A DNA stretch of 64,000 bases from Litomosoides sigmodontis. Taxonomy: Eukaryota > Nematoda > Chromadorea > Rhabditida > Onchocercidae. The DNA lies in assembly GCA_963070105.1 (NCBI GenBank), contig OY718806.1, positions 10,504,190 to 10,568,189 on the forward strand. The letters are read 5' to 3'. The stretch's first letter is position 1. The number at the start of each line of letters is the position of its first letter. The position numbers were made by a program, and so were the translations under genes. Below, piece after piece: positions 46,997-59,600 of the stretch. Below the pieces are notes generated by a model. That model ran no database searches, had not been told where the DNA came from, and was given only the letters and a program-made list of their open reading frames with translations.

Positions 46997-48606
46997 ATGG
47001 ATGAGACTGTGGTGAAAGAGAAGGACAAGTTATCGCCGCGTGTTTTTCGTCGAATGGAAGACAGGAAAGCTTGGAATGCATATTGGCAGGTTGTTTTACT
47101 TCATTTTGAGGCTTATTACGATTAGGATCAGATACGGACTGTGATGAAAATTCGAATAATCAGGCAGGTATCAGTTCAATACATCAATCACGTTTTTTTA
47201 GTGCTGGAATTATGAGCAATTAGTGACACTGTTGTTGCTCCTGGGATATAAGCCTCAAGTTACATTATTCTGTTATTTCGTTTCAGTTGAGAAAGCTTGA
47301 AAGTGAAGGAAGCTATTACATTCGTCTTTTGTATTATATTCATAAAGCGGTGGATGCTCCGGTTACATGGTTTAGAGGTATCTTTGAGTTTCGTTTCGAA
47401 AAAATGCTGTGTTTACAGCACAACGTGAGAAATTTAGATTTCATCGTAATTGGCGTATCAGTTTTTTGCTTTGACCTAATTCTAAGCATTGTTTTAGAAA
47501 AGATCATAGAACCGATGAATGACAAGTATCGTTCACCATATTATCATCGTAAGTTGAACCGGGTTCCAGGAATTGACGATTGTGCTGTGGATGATTTATC
47601 ATGCTTTTATGAGGCCAATACACAGTTCCGACTTGACAAGTTAGTTTCACCATTTTCCACAAAATTCTACCAGTAATGTTAACAAAGACTTGATGATAAG
47701 TGGTATGGTTACATTAACCTTCGGTTACCTTATATCTTCAGAAAAGTAGTAGTTAAGGTTGGTCGATCAGAACATCCTGGACATTCTACGCCTTCGATTG
47801 TCGAGATGTATGGATTACAATGCTCCAAATTTTGTTCCATGTGCAAAGGTAACCTTTTCAACCCCGATATTTTTTGAATTCTTTCGCTGTCGAATAATGA
47901 CTTTATTTTCATTAACTGTTAGTTATGGAGAATATTTTTCAGTTGATTGATGACGTAGAGGAAAGCGAGTTAAATTTCTTCATAAAGTATGGTGAAATTG
48001 GACAAGAAGGGGATGTTCGAGATGCTTACATGAAGCAAAAACATAGAATGATTTGGGAGAGACGACATCCTGAAATAATGAAAGCACGTGCAGAAGCGTA
48101 CGAGGTAAACACTAGCAATCACTTTGCTAATTTTACCTTTATCCTGCAATTACTACTGCATGTCGTGTGCTCTACGAAAACACTTTCGGTAGTTCATGAT
48201 ATGCACTTCTGTTGAAAATATACAGGAGGAAAAGAGTATTAATTTTAATTTCATTTGTGGTCTTTTAAGAGATTTGTGGCATTTGTGGTATTTTAAGAGA
48301 TTTGTGGTGGCTTCACACAGTATTTCGTACTGTTACATGTATAAATCTTTATGTAATTTACAGGAACACAAACGAAGAGTTGCAAACGGTGAATTTGACT
48401 ACTCCTTCTGGAAGAAAGGTTTCTGGCACAGTGATAAGAGCAAAATGGAGATGCCAAATGTTGTCCATCATAGCAAACCAAGCATTGAGGGTGACAAACC
48501 ATTATCTTTTGACTGGCAATTCTATAAGAAAGTTAAAGACGACCCGGAATTCCTCAAAGAGGAAAAGAAGAGACAAAGTAAGGCAACGATATTTGGTCCA
48601 TTGTAA
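46997..48606 (+). CDS. NDUFB10: NDUFB10, mitochondrial complex I subunit
   Basis: Accessory subunit (PDSW) of NADH:ubiquinone oxidoreductase on the intermembrane-space face of the membrane arm. Six exons: 46997-47089, 47287-47377, 47498-47639, 47758-47848, 47943-48104 and 48364-48606, giving 273 aa. The family core runs from APVTWFREKIIEPMNDKY through YYHRKLNRVPGIDDC to LRLRLSRCMDYNAPNFVPC. Its four cysteines (Cx6C, then Cx10C) match the disulfide pattern of the human protein. Human NDUFB10 is about 172 aa, so about 100 residues here are extra, mostly a charged C-terminal region with KKGFWHSDKSK and a final KATIFGPL. The acceptor of exon 4 is GTTAAG; earlier AGs would bring in-frame stops. 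The ATG follows ATAGCAG by 12 bases. Confidence 0.9.
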
Positions 48607-49066
48607 TGATAAGGTGAATTATTTCTCAGTTATTTATTAGCACTTCTTTCTTTGTGAAATGGCTACTCGGTGTGGTTATGTTTGGTCTGTATTTTCGGAA
48701 ACAACCTTTTAAAAAACTGATCTCTACCGGAGGTGAATGGAGAATTGCTGCATCATAGTTGCTGTTGTTAACGCAAGAAATATTCTGGTATGCATATGCC
48801 ATGGTTTTTTTTTTGATTGTACAATGTTTGCTGTTAGCTATATTTAGGAATGATGAAAAAATCATGATTTCTAAGCAAATTTTTGCATTGTTTAACTGTA
48901 TATTCATTTCTTACTTGGTGAGTTGTGAAGTACGATGTAGAGTTTGCTCTGCAATTTACTATTTGTGTAAAATTTAATTCTCAAAACAAAATCAAAAAAT
49001 ATACAAAATTATTCAAACTTCACCATCCGAATTCAAACTATTGTCAGTAAGTCTAGAACAAGTTTA
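48607..49066. other. convergent spacer, 0.46 kb
   Basis: Between the 3' ends of NDUFB10 (plus) and the zinc-finger gene (minus). A/T-rich, nothing else seen. Confidence 0.6.
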
Positions 49067-52000
49067 CTATTCACTGACTCGACTGGCTTTCCCGTTTTGT
49101 AGCTTCTGTATTTTGCGTTGCGGAGATGCTGCAATATGATTCTGAAATGAAAAAAAGTCGGATTTATAAGTAGCGGTGTAATACAACAAGCTTTCTCATC
49201 TGCATATCACTTCTTCAAATTTTTCAGAAATAAAAGTAGAGGAAAAATGCCGTTCGACCCGTGCAACTAATCTTCATTTGTAAACAGCAACCTTAAGAGA
49301 AGTCCTCTTGTTATGCGTAAAGATTTCATCATCGACTGGATTTTCTTCCTTGTTACCATCTTCATTCCTAGAGTGTTTGAATCGAAATTGGTCAATTTTT
49401 GAAATCAGTCCGGGAAAACACTTACGCATTACATCAATCCAAGCATTTTGCAACATTTCACAACTGTAACAAATTATATATTGCCACCAAACACAAAATT
49501 GAGATAAATCATATACGCAGATATCTCAAACATGTCCGAGAAATACTCTTTCGTGACATCATGGATCCCAACTTCATCTCTTTATCTTATCAGACCCCCA
49601 TATTGCCCGTTAACCTTACCATTGTCGAACATACTCATTAAACGCAACACTCCCGAAAGGAAAGATGGCCATTTATTCAATTAAGTTGTTCTGACGTAAG
49701 AAACTCCCGCACTTGTTATCGATAGGTTTCGCACTGATGTGAGGATGCTTAAGCGCCATGTGAGTACGAACATGGGCAGCTTCACTACTGGTGTATGAGC
49801 ATTCGGAGCACTGATATTGTTTCAGATGATAATGTCGCTTAGCATGATTCATCAGTGAAGAAAGCGATCGGTAATTAGGCATCATTTTTTGGCATAGCTG
49901 CAATGAGTTTTACAACTAGAAGCACGTCAACTCTTTTCTATATTCCTGAAGGAGAAATCCAAACATTCCATTCGAAGAGGCAAAGCCGTTTGTATAACTC
50001 CTCTCACAGAGAACAATAAAGAAAAATAGGTAAGCCCTTTTCTGTGATTGTTCTTTGGCTGTGTTTCAAATGTGTCTAATGTCCGTACCTCACATCGAAC
50101 GTGGTTTCCAGCGTCATTATTGGCTTCATTTACTATGGATGTCATATATCCGTTAAAACTTAAAGGCGACATACTATTTCGTTCCTCTTTTGGTGCCAAG
50201 TTTTGAAACTGCGTTAACATCTTGCTTTCCTCTTCATCAGCTGCAATTAACAAGTATTAGATCTCTCTCTAATTGTTGTTTGAAATTTTAATCCAAGCAA
50301 CAACCAAATAAAGGTACTATGTAATGCGGGAGAGCCCAGAGTATGATGCATATACCTGGAGTATCCGGGAAATATTTATGAAGGAACATGACGAGATTGC
50401 TACCGGGCTCCAACACTTCAACGTTTACATCAGCCGCAATCTCCGAATGTTTCAACGTAATGTGGAGACGTACTTTCCACTTGAAAGCAAATGTAATGAG
50501 TAAAAAGAATAATGCGCCTCAGTATTTGGAGACGAATGGCCTGCACAGCGTTATAATCTGATAAAGAAAAAAGGAAACGTATTTATCACATAGGAAAATG
50601 AAATACATTATTATTGGTGGTATTATTCGGAAACTATATTGTGCATCATATGAAAATACGGAGCTTATTTTGACTTTTTTAAGATAAACTGAAACCTCTA
50701 CCTGATCAGCATTCTGATACCCACATTCCTCACAGCAATATGGTATGCATTCCGTTCGATGTACTTTATCAAGATGTTCGATAAGTGATTCAGCATTAAC
50801 CCGTTCACCACATTCGATACAAGCATATGATAAATCATTCAAGCCTGTTAACATTAAATCAGCGGAACGATCATTTTCTCCGCTTTTGAATGTTGAATAC
50901 TGAAAAAAAAGGACAGTATCACTGTGTCGAATGGGACTACAAGTCAACAAAAATAGTCGTTGCACATTTATGACAGGAATTTGCCATACTTCCTAAAAAG
51001 AGTGAAATATTTCGCTTTATGTGACAGAAGGAAGTAAAATGTATCATACACCTTGGAATAACCCGGAAAACACTGGTTCATCAATAAATCCCACTGATTC
51101 TGCATTTCTGGTGTAAGTGCGTCCAGTGGTTGACTGACATGATCCTTATGATTATGCTGCATATGCAAGCGTACCTGTAAATTATTGTATTTTATACTCC
51201 TTTTTCCCATAACTGATAAGCGTCTTCATCAATAATATGGTTAAGATTCAAATCCAACGTATGAAATAATTTCAATTCTCAATTTTTGTTACTATATGTT
51301 TCACAGAAATATGACATTGGAGAGGGAGAAATGAAAAACTAACTTTTGCCATTTCATTATGAGTGTAAACGCAATAAACGCACTGAAACTGCTTCAGCGA
51401 TGCATGTCGACGAACATGGTTGGTCAGATTTGATAAGCGACTGGACATTATTTTATTTTGACATAGTTGACAAACAGCATACAACGACGGGTCGTCATTA
51501 ACAATCGCCCGTGACCCACGCGGTCGAGCAATGAATGGTATAGGTGACGGTATGGCAGCTGAGATTGCCAAACCGTGAATGGAGTTGGAACTTGATGGCG
51601 CCGGGGACGGATGGGTGGTTTGATCATCGGTAATAAATAACCGGGAACTGCTGTCATCTGAGGATATGACTGAGTCCTGTACAGCAACGGAGCTCGAGAA
51701 ATGCGTAAGATCGGAGACAGGAGCTGCTGTATTTAGCACCGGCAGGAATGCATTTTCACGGATTTCATTTACAAATGACACCTCCGGAAAGCCATTGTTT
51801 AACTGGAAAAAATAAGCCATAAATGAGTTTAACGTATTTCATCTATCGGACTGAATTGGGCTCAATTTAATTTTCAAATTCATTTGATTCAATAATGAGA
51901 AGTTAATCTGATTTGAACGTCGACAATATCAGCAATTTAGCGCACTTTCAAAGTACATCAATTTAATGCCGAAAAAAGAACATTACAACTGTCAAGGACA

Positions 52001-52915
52001 TAAACGTTTTTTTTTTCAAGATAATGATTAACGGTGCATTTTAGATGATCAAAAAACGAGGGAGGCCATTTAGCTGCTTTATACGGTTACTTGTTTGTTA
52101 ACGACTCAAGCACAGTCCATTCATATCTACTTCGTACTTTCACAGAGCTATGGAACTGTTAGATGAAAGCATGTCGAACTTTCTTCTCTCCCCCCTTCTA
52201 ACAGTTAGCTCCCTGGAGACACGACGTAAAAGCGAGCTGCACGCGAGTTCCAAAGCTGTTACGCCATTTTTCTCATAAAGCAATGAATGACTCCCATTCT
52301 CGCCGCATCTGTCAACGTCTTAAAAGTCATGAAAATGCTCTCACAAGTCCAAATCCAAATTAGGAGAATTGTCCATGATCATTTGATGACTAAATTCTTA
52401 ACAAATTCGGAATATCGAGGTTTGATTCGGTTCCGTAATCAGTGACTTTTGCGCTGAATAAATACAGGAAGAATGATAAGCTATGAAAAAAGCTTCTTGA
52501 AGCACCGAATATCACATAATTGGAAGATCTCGAATACAAAAGCGCAGGTTGAGATGAACCGGACTAGAAATAGAAACTTGACGAAGTGACAAATTGAAAT
52601 TCAAAATGGGACTGGGATATAAATGTATCTGCTTTGGAAGGAACAAAATTTAACAAAAGAGAGGGAATATGTTAGAATGAATTCGAAACATAACGAAAAC
52701 AAGGAAAGGCGGAATATGTTTTACCTCTTTTCCTAAATAACTTGCGAAAATTAATTCTCAAAAAAAACTACGAAACAAATTACCAGTAAACTGAAGAGTT
52801 TGATGATATCGCCACCTTCCGGAATTCGTACAATAGCAAAATTGGGTAATCCGAGGATATCGTTAGCGGTCGTTAGGGGTTTCTGATAACCATTAGAAGA
52901 TTGCAATGCAGCCAT
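49067..52915 (-). CDS. C2H2 zinc-finger protein with three composite units
   Basis: Probable nuclear DNA-binding regulator; I do not recognise an orthologue. Nine exons: 52915-52784, 51802-51344, 51174-51052, 50992-50702, 50479-50356, 50240-50089, 49897-49713, 49463-49292 and 49141-49067, giving 570 aa. After a short N-terminus (ILGLPNFAIVRIPEGGDIIK) and a Ser/Thr/Pro-rich linker come three copies of one unit. Unit 1 starts at about 155 (CQLC...HVRRH, CVYC...HMQHNH, then LLMNQCFPGY). Unit 2 starts at about 296 (CIEC...HLDKVH, CEEC...HITLKH, then FLHKYFPDTP). Unit 3 is in exons 7-9 (CELC...HAKRH, CSEC...HMALKH, then VMRKCFPGL). Each is two fingers plus a helix ending in a [C/Y]FP motif. A basic tail ends the protein. 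Exon 4 may contain a removable in-frame intron (50900 to 50965 or 50974). The start ATG follows CTGTAG directly. Confidence 0.85.
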
Positions 52916-53496
52916 CTACAGGTATCCCCTATCGTTCTGTGTGAGGATAACAGTGCAAGTATGTTATTGCTGTATTGCAATAGCGTGTTAGTGCCTGCTT
53001 GCGTACGTTTGAAAGGAAAGAGCAGGGGAAAATGATGGGAATGCGGATGGATGCGGGTTGCTCTCAACTCTATTTGTGGGGGGGAGGGGGGGGGGTAACA
53101 TTCTGTCCCCCCTACTCTACTCTGTAGCTGTATTCCTGCATGCAGTCCCTATCCATTCCATTGCGCTGCACTTCTCGATTCCATCAAAGCGCAAATCGAT
53201 GGCCGAAGCAAGTTGCTAGACTTCTACTGCCACTGCTACATGCACTACTCACAACTGCAGCAGCATCACTTAGTCAGCAAAGGGCACGTGCAGTGCCTTT
53301 CCTGCGCAACTTGCGCAATCGTCGCTAGACCCACCCTGTTCAGATCCCTTTGTATGCCCCTATGCATGCATGCATGCATATGTATTTGTGCATGTGTACA
53401 TGCCTGTCCGTACTATTTTCAATCACAACCCGTGTCGCTTTTCCCCGGTATGATTACTCCTCACAATCCTGAAGTGGCCCTATACTGAAAATTAGA

Positions 53497-53533
53497 CATA
53501 CACACACACACGCACACACACGCGCGCACACAT
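53497..53533. repeat. CA/CG alternating repeat patch
   Basis: Mixed CA and CG dinucleotides, alternating purine-pyrimidine throughout. More TG/CA/AT alternating sequence extends on both sides from about 53.36 to 53.76 kb. Confidence 0.8.
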
Positions 53534-56500
53534 GTGCATACCCACACTCACATGCATACTCGCAAAAGCATATACATTAGCTGCTTGCTTATTGGACAAA
53601 CGTGTACATCAACCAAGCAGCACATGCATGCATACATGTTGACATGTGAGCGCGCATCCGCACATACAAATAAATGTGCATGCCTTTATGTACACATAAG
53701 CATACACATACGCGAGTGTACACTTGGACGTGCATGCATATATGTACATATTCATCAAACTCAGGTATGCTTCGGCAAACCCGGACGACCAAGAAAATCC
53801 GGTCATACGGCGCATAAAACCAGCAGCGCAATTGGAACTGCCGACGACCTATGAACACGGAGTTGGGCGAAGAAGACTACTCGTTCAGTCAGTTGTGACT
53901 CGGTGCGTTATGATGGTGGTGGAACAGTTATGAACAACAATAAGCTGCATTTTATTAAGCCAACTTCTTTCGTCTTGGATGTGTTGTACCAGCTTAAGAA
54001 CGAATACATCTTGCGCATATTGCAGCGGTAACTAATCATTTACGTTTAAGTTACTTCTTCCATTATGAGTTAAAGGAAATGATTCCCGAAGAGCGTAACC
54101 TGTTTCAAACTGAGGATCCCATCTGTCCACATCGTTCCACAAGGTGATAAGGTCACCCTGAAGTAGACTTACCGGCCCTTCATCACTTCAAGGAAATCAT
54201 TGATGCGCAAAACTTTCCACCACATCCTACTGAATAATAGTCGATTCGACGAGTGACACTGGACATGCATTTGCCAACAAGCAACAGGGATTTTGAATTG
54301 AACTTCCAATTAACTAGTTCTTCTTTATGCTCAGGTGCGCGCATTTGTTGCTAAACAACACGCGCAGCGCACAACTCCATTCATACTTTTATCGTAAAAA
54401 AAATTTGCTAAATAAGGCTGTCCTCTTCACTGCACCTTACTGTGCCAGCAAAACGAATATTCACTGCAAAATTTAAAAATGGATCCTGAAGTCACCGGCA
54501 CCTGGCCGTCTCACGTAAGCTAAACACAGAGAAATGTGTGAACGAACCAGTAAAAGCCGTTCATTGTAAAAAAAAAATTTAATTGTTGAATAGCATGAAA
54601 TTTGTCCGAGAATTACACTGTTTAAAAAAAAGCAATTACTGAGGAATGAAACGTTGCACAACATATAACAAATAACAGGCCTGAGCATGATAACCGGATA
54701 TATATTCTCAGGAGCTCAGTTACGCCCGTTACTGCGGTTGCAAAGGGATGCGTAAATAGCAAAGATGTGGATGTTCCCCCCCCCCCTCCACCAGAAGCCC
54801 GATGCGTTCCACTATTTTGCCTGATATTGGGTAACACACCACATAGCCATACGAAAATTAGGCTCATGCTATCACGATTAAAAGCAACACCCATAATCCT
54901 AGTAAACAAGACCATGTTAAACGAAATTATCTTGAATACCGGACTGCTACTAAAACAAGAGGCTTGCATAAGATACAACAAAACACAAGTCGGGGAATGC
55001 AAAATTAAACAAAACGAATGCAAAGAAGTTATTGGGTGAGCTAAATTCCTACTAGAAACTAATCTCATTATTATGCTTATGGGAGATCTATTACGCATAC
55101 ACCATATACGAAATAAGAGAACAAAGGGACTGGGAAGGCCTACAATGACCCAACACAAAATTCAAGGTAGTCATGCTTTCCGAAAAGATAGCCCATAAGC
55201 TAAATATAACACATCTACAAGTCACTTCAAAACACACCATTTCGCTGATTATATTCAAAAAATAAAATACACAATGCTGTACGAACATATTAAGACACCG
55301 CACAACTCCCAAATATGGCGCTACTAACGAGTGGAAAGGACACAGCTTGTTTGCGCTACGCATAACCTCATGGTATAGGCTCGCTCTCGTTAATCTTAAA
55401 ATGTATAACTGCTAATAACATATACATTAACATCCAGTATGAAAGATAATATTAAAACTTTTAGACAAGTCAGAACTGAACCTGTACAGTCTTCTAAATA
55501 ATGTTTGGCACAATTACTAATAAGGTGACAAACGAAATCATTCACGAAAGGACATTTAATAACAAAAAAAACACAAGGCAACTCTGTTGGTGATGTAGTA
55601 ATTAATGCAGCTGTCGGGATAAATGCAACTTTAAAAGATTTAAAAGAGTAAACAGACAATAAATTGTAAAAAAAGAAAAAGAGAGTAAAAAGGCCTATTA
55701 GTTCTGTTAGCATAAACGACTAGTCATAATTTAATTTATGATTTAGTGGCTAAATAAATCCTCTCCATTCCATAATTTGAATTAATTTTAATTAATGCCT
55801 TTGAAGATTCCAGTGAAACAAGAAGGAATAGAAAAAAATAATATTTCTGAACATAAAAGGGAGGAAAACAATACTAGGGACAAAGCTACATTAAAAAAAA
55901 ATATTTGGCACAGCAAATGGAGCAGAAGAAAAAGATGTCAAGTCACGATATACAAATGCCTCGTAGCAACATCAGCAATACATGCAATAATAGCTAGTAA
56001 TTATACTAAATTTCAGCTGCTGCATTTCTCAGCAAGTAAAATATAATAACCGTTAGACAAACTTGTAATGATTTGCGATATTGCGATCTCTACGATCGTT
56101 GCAGCTAATTACATTCCAACGGTTTTCCTTGGCGTTGAAGCGTTAAATATAAAATTGGTGATAACAATCTCTAACTACTTGTGAGTACGTTCCCCAATAT
56201 ATATAAATACACAATTCATGTGATTCTATACGGTACTGATCTAACAAATTAAAATATTCAGTAAATCAACAAACTCACTGCAAACAAACATGTCCATAGC
56301 GACAGTTCAAGTAAGCATTTCATATTTGCATCACCGTGAAAATGGATGTAAAAAATTCAACTACCTTCTTACAGTTATGGGACACTATAAAAGATTTTGA
56401 AGTTTCATATTCAACGACATTGTGTCAATTAACTAAAAGTGAAAATATGTCAACATTCGACAGTTTGAATGTCTTAGGACCAGTTTACAACTAGCGGAAA

Positions 56501-56543
56501 CGACTGGCTAATGGAATAGAGATAAAAGCACATGTCAGATATA

Positions 56544-56549
56544 TTTATT
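56544..56549 (-). terminator. candidate poly(A) signal of the MRTF gene
   Basis: AATAAA on the minus strand, about 136 bases after the MRTF stop codon, which is a plausible 3' UTR length. Position is the only support. Confidence 0.45.
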
Positions 56550-56684
56550 ATATTGTATAAAAATATAAAAAAGCACCAAACGGAATGAGCAATTTGTTGA
56601 ATGTAAAGCTACGGCACGAATCTGATCAGTTTTGCGCGATAAGCTGCAAGATATGAGGGCTATCTCTCTTTTGAAGCTAACATT

Positions 56685-59600
56685 TCACTGGTTGGAATCG
56701 ATACCACTGGCATCGATATCCGGAGATGGTGGAGGTAACATCATATCTAACCAGTCCATACCAATGTTCTGAAACTACAATCCAACACATTAGACAAACG
56801 TTGAAACGAAGCAATCAAATTCATACATATTTAGTAATTGAAATTTAATAGAAATATATACTTAACATACATTTAATAACATGTACCTATTGAATAAAAA
56901 AACAATATATGATATGTATCTGATAACGTATTTCATAATATCTAATGCATCCACCACGAAAGAAATTCGAATTCACGAACCTGATCCACACCTTGGTTGC
57001 GATCAAAGGAAACCATTAATGGATCATTCTGATGTGACAACTGATCGCCTTGGTTATCCGTTTTTTTAAGAACAGCAGGCTGAAACACAATTTTTTATCT
57101 GAATTATAAAAATGCAAAAATGATCCGCAACATTACTATTTCTGGCACGAATAGTGAGAATTTGAAAGCATATCAATTTACCTGTAACTAAAATTTAAGA
57201 AAAAGAATAAAAAATTACACTGTTAACTGTACATTGCTCGGTAACCTGCGAACAAACTGATGTTGCTGGCATTGCACAGTCTTGCTGGAACCAATTATCA
57301 CCTAACAATGTTGCAAGCTCATCTGATCCGTAAATCGCGCCTGTACCAAAATCGAGATTGTTTAATTTCAAATCATTAGCTCCTGCTAAAAAAATCCACT
57401 CACAAGTTATAAACATCATTAATACTTTAAACTGGAATGATTCACCTGAAAAATACAGTGGATAGACTTGACATGAAAATTTCAACGGCATTATTAATGG
57501 CATTAATTCGCTGGCTCTACGGTATTTGCTCACAATGATTTGCTTCCTAGTTTAGCCAGATGGAAAAGCAGTATTAGAAAACAACTGAACATTGAAGAAA
57601 TAAAGCAAACCTTGGTCATCACGCAAAACATCCATTAGGTCGTCGAACGCTTGGTTCTTCGAGTACTGCGAAGTTTGTAGCGCATCAACTTCCTCGAACA
57701 TTTCAACATGTTCTTTAAAATGAGAATCGGTCACATCTGTTTCTATCCTCTGTTTCCCACTGTAAGGTGTCGAGACTGGTGGCGTTTTGGCCTGAAAAAT
57801 AATTTAAAATGATTGTATAAATAATGGAAAAAAAATAACTGAAAATCATACTAACGTAATTTTCCAGCATCACTGTTTCACATTTTTATCCATCTACTGG
57901 GTATCACGCTTCACTTCTTTTTTATGCGACAAAACCGAAATTTTGTACGAATTTCAGATATTATTGGACAACAATTATGGTAGTGCAAGCAAGTAATCTT
58001 ACAATATAAGGTTGCATTAATTGGTCACAACTTGGCAAAGCGGTAAGATCGTTGCCGCTGTTGCCTTCAATCCGGCAACTATCACTTTCTTGTTGCTGAA
58101 GAGGGCTTGATGTTGCTTTTTGGCTTTGAAATTCCTCGGGGAAACAAGATGGTGAAGATATCAAGTCTGCTTTTGATCGTTTTTCGGCATCACTTTCTGT
58201 TAAAGCTTTAGAGGCATTCTCTAGCACCTGCTTGAAAATCTCCTCCATATCCACAGTAGCTGATATTTTATCTTGTGAATCTGCGTTATCAACCTTCGTT
58301 CTAAAACAAGAACAAAAAACAGTTATTAAAAAGATAACATCCATTCGCAGCATATCAGTAAAAGTCTTGGTGGAAGACTTGCCTGACTATATTATTTTTC
58401 TTCCGACTTTTAGCTTTCGGATGAGGAATGCCTGTTTGCACATATCGCTGCAGTTCATCTTCGTTGATAATAATGACACCGGGTTCCTGCTGCGATGTAT
58501 TTTGAATTGATTCAATCGTTATATCCGCTAATGAAACGCACTGATGCTGTGAAGTAACGATGGTTGTTGGTTCAAAAGTATTCGAATCTACCTTGCCACC
58601 GCGCGATACTTCAGCTTCACAGCTCTGATCTTCAGAAACTTGCCCCACTGAAGTTAAAGTCTGAAAATATCTGACTTCTAACATTTTAAAGCAAAAAAGG
58701 AACAATAAACATGAACCAAACATAGTAAAATGCACTGTAACTCAAAAACACTATTTTATTATTGAAGACTATATGTGAAAGGAAATGGATAAATGGAACG
58801 AAAAGGAGAGGATAGAAGGGTAATCCCGCTTTTCACTTCAGCGTGAAGGATATCACTGCAAGTTGATATAAAAAAGGCTGTTAAAGATAATGATATAATA
58901 AAACACACATGACTTCTTTCAAGCTGATAACGTCTCAGTAATTGGACAATAAGAAGCGCAGTGCGTGCATCCTGCTTAATCAGGCGTACAATATCTTGAA
59001 CTGCTTGTTCGACATGCAGTTCTTCTTGCAGTTTCTCTTCCATTGAAGCCAAATTCTCATGTTCCGTTATTTGAGCCTGAACGCATGGAAATATATACGA
59101 ACTGCTGCGCAAAATTTATCATTAACTGAGAAGATACCACAGAGAATGAAAGTGTTAAAGAAAATGTATTTTGAGAATTAAATGAGAACTTTGATTCCAG
59201 GAGTTTAATTTCAATTTTAATAAAAGTTTGACCCAAAAAAAGTTCTGTAAAAGCATTTTGGTAAAAATATTTCCGAAAGTCTGGTCTGAAAAAGCCCATA
59301 CGAAGGAGGCAAACTAACCTGCATCTGTTGCAGCTGGAGTTTATGCTGCAGGAAAAGTTGTATATGGAATTTATTCAATTGTTTGATATCCAGCTGATTA
59401 AGCCATAGATCTGCTTCAGATTGTTGCTGACTACCTGTCAAGTGGCCATCTTCCTGCCTTTTCACTTGCTGAAAACATCCGACATCCACTAATGAACAAA
59501 AATGAAAAAATGTTAGATGAAGGTGAAATACTACTGTTAATGAATTTTTATTAAACCAAATGAACCGAAGTTAAAATTTGATTTCCGATCAGATTACAAT

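Larger units (their letters stand above)
52916..56684. other. intergenic, 3.8 kb, simple-sequence patches
   Basis: Lies between the 5' end of the zinc-finger gene and the 3' end of MRTF. Contains a G-run (53078-53096), ATGCATGCATGC and CACACACACGCGCG alternating patches at 53.36-53.76 kb, and a C-run at about 54774-54787. Open frames at 54.6-55.7 kb on both strands overlap each other and lack motifs. No gene supported. Confidence 0.5.

Noticed and set aside
54622..55158. 178-codon minus-strand open frame as a gene
   Set aside because: Longest single intergenic frame, but it includes a poly-Gly run from a C-homopolymer and has no recognisable domain or splice signals.
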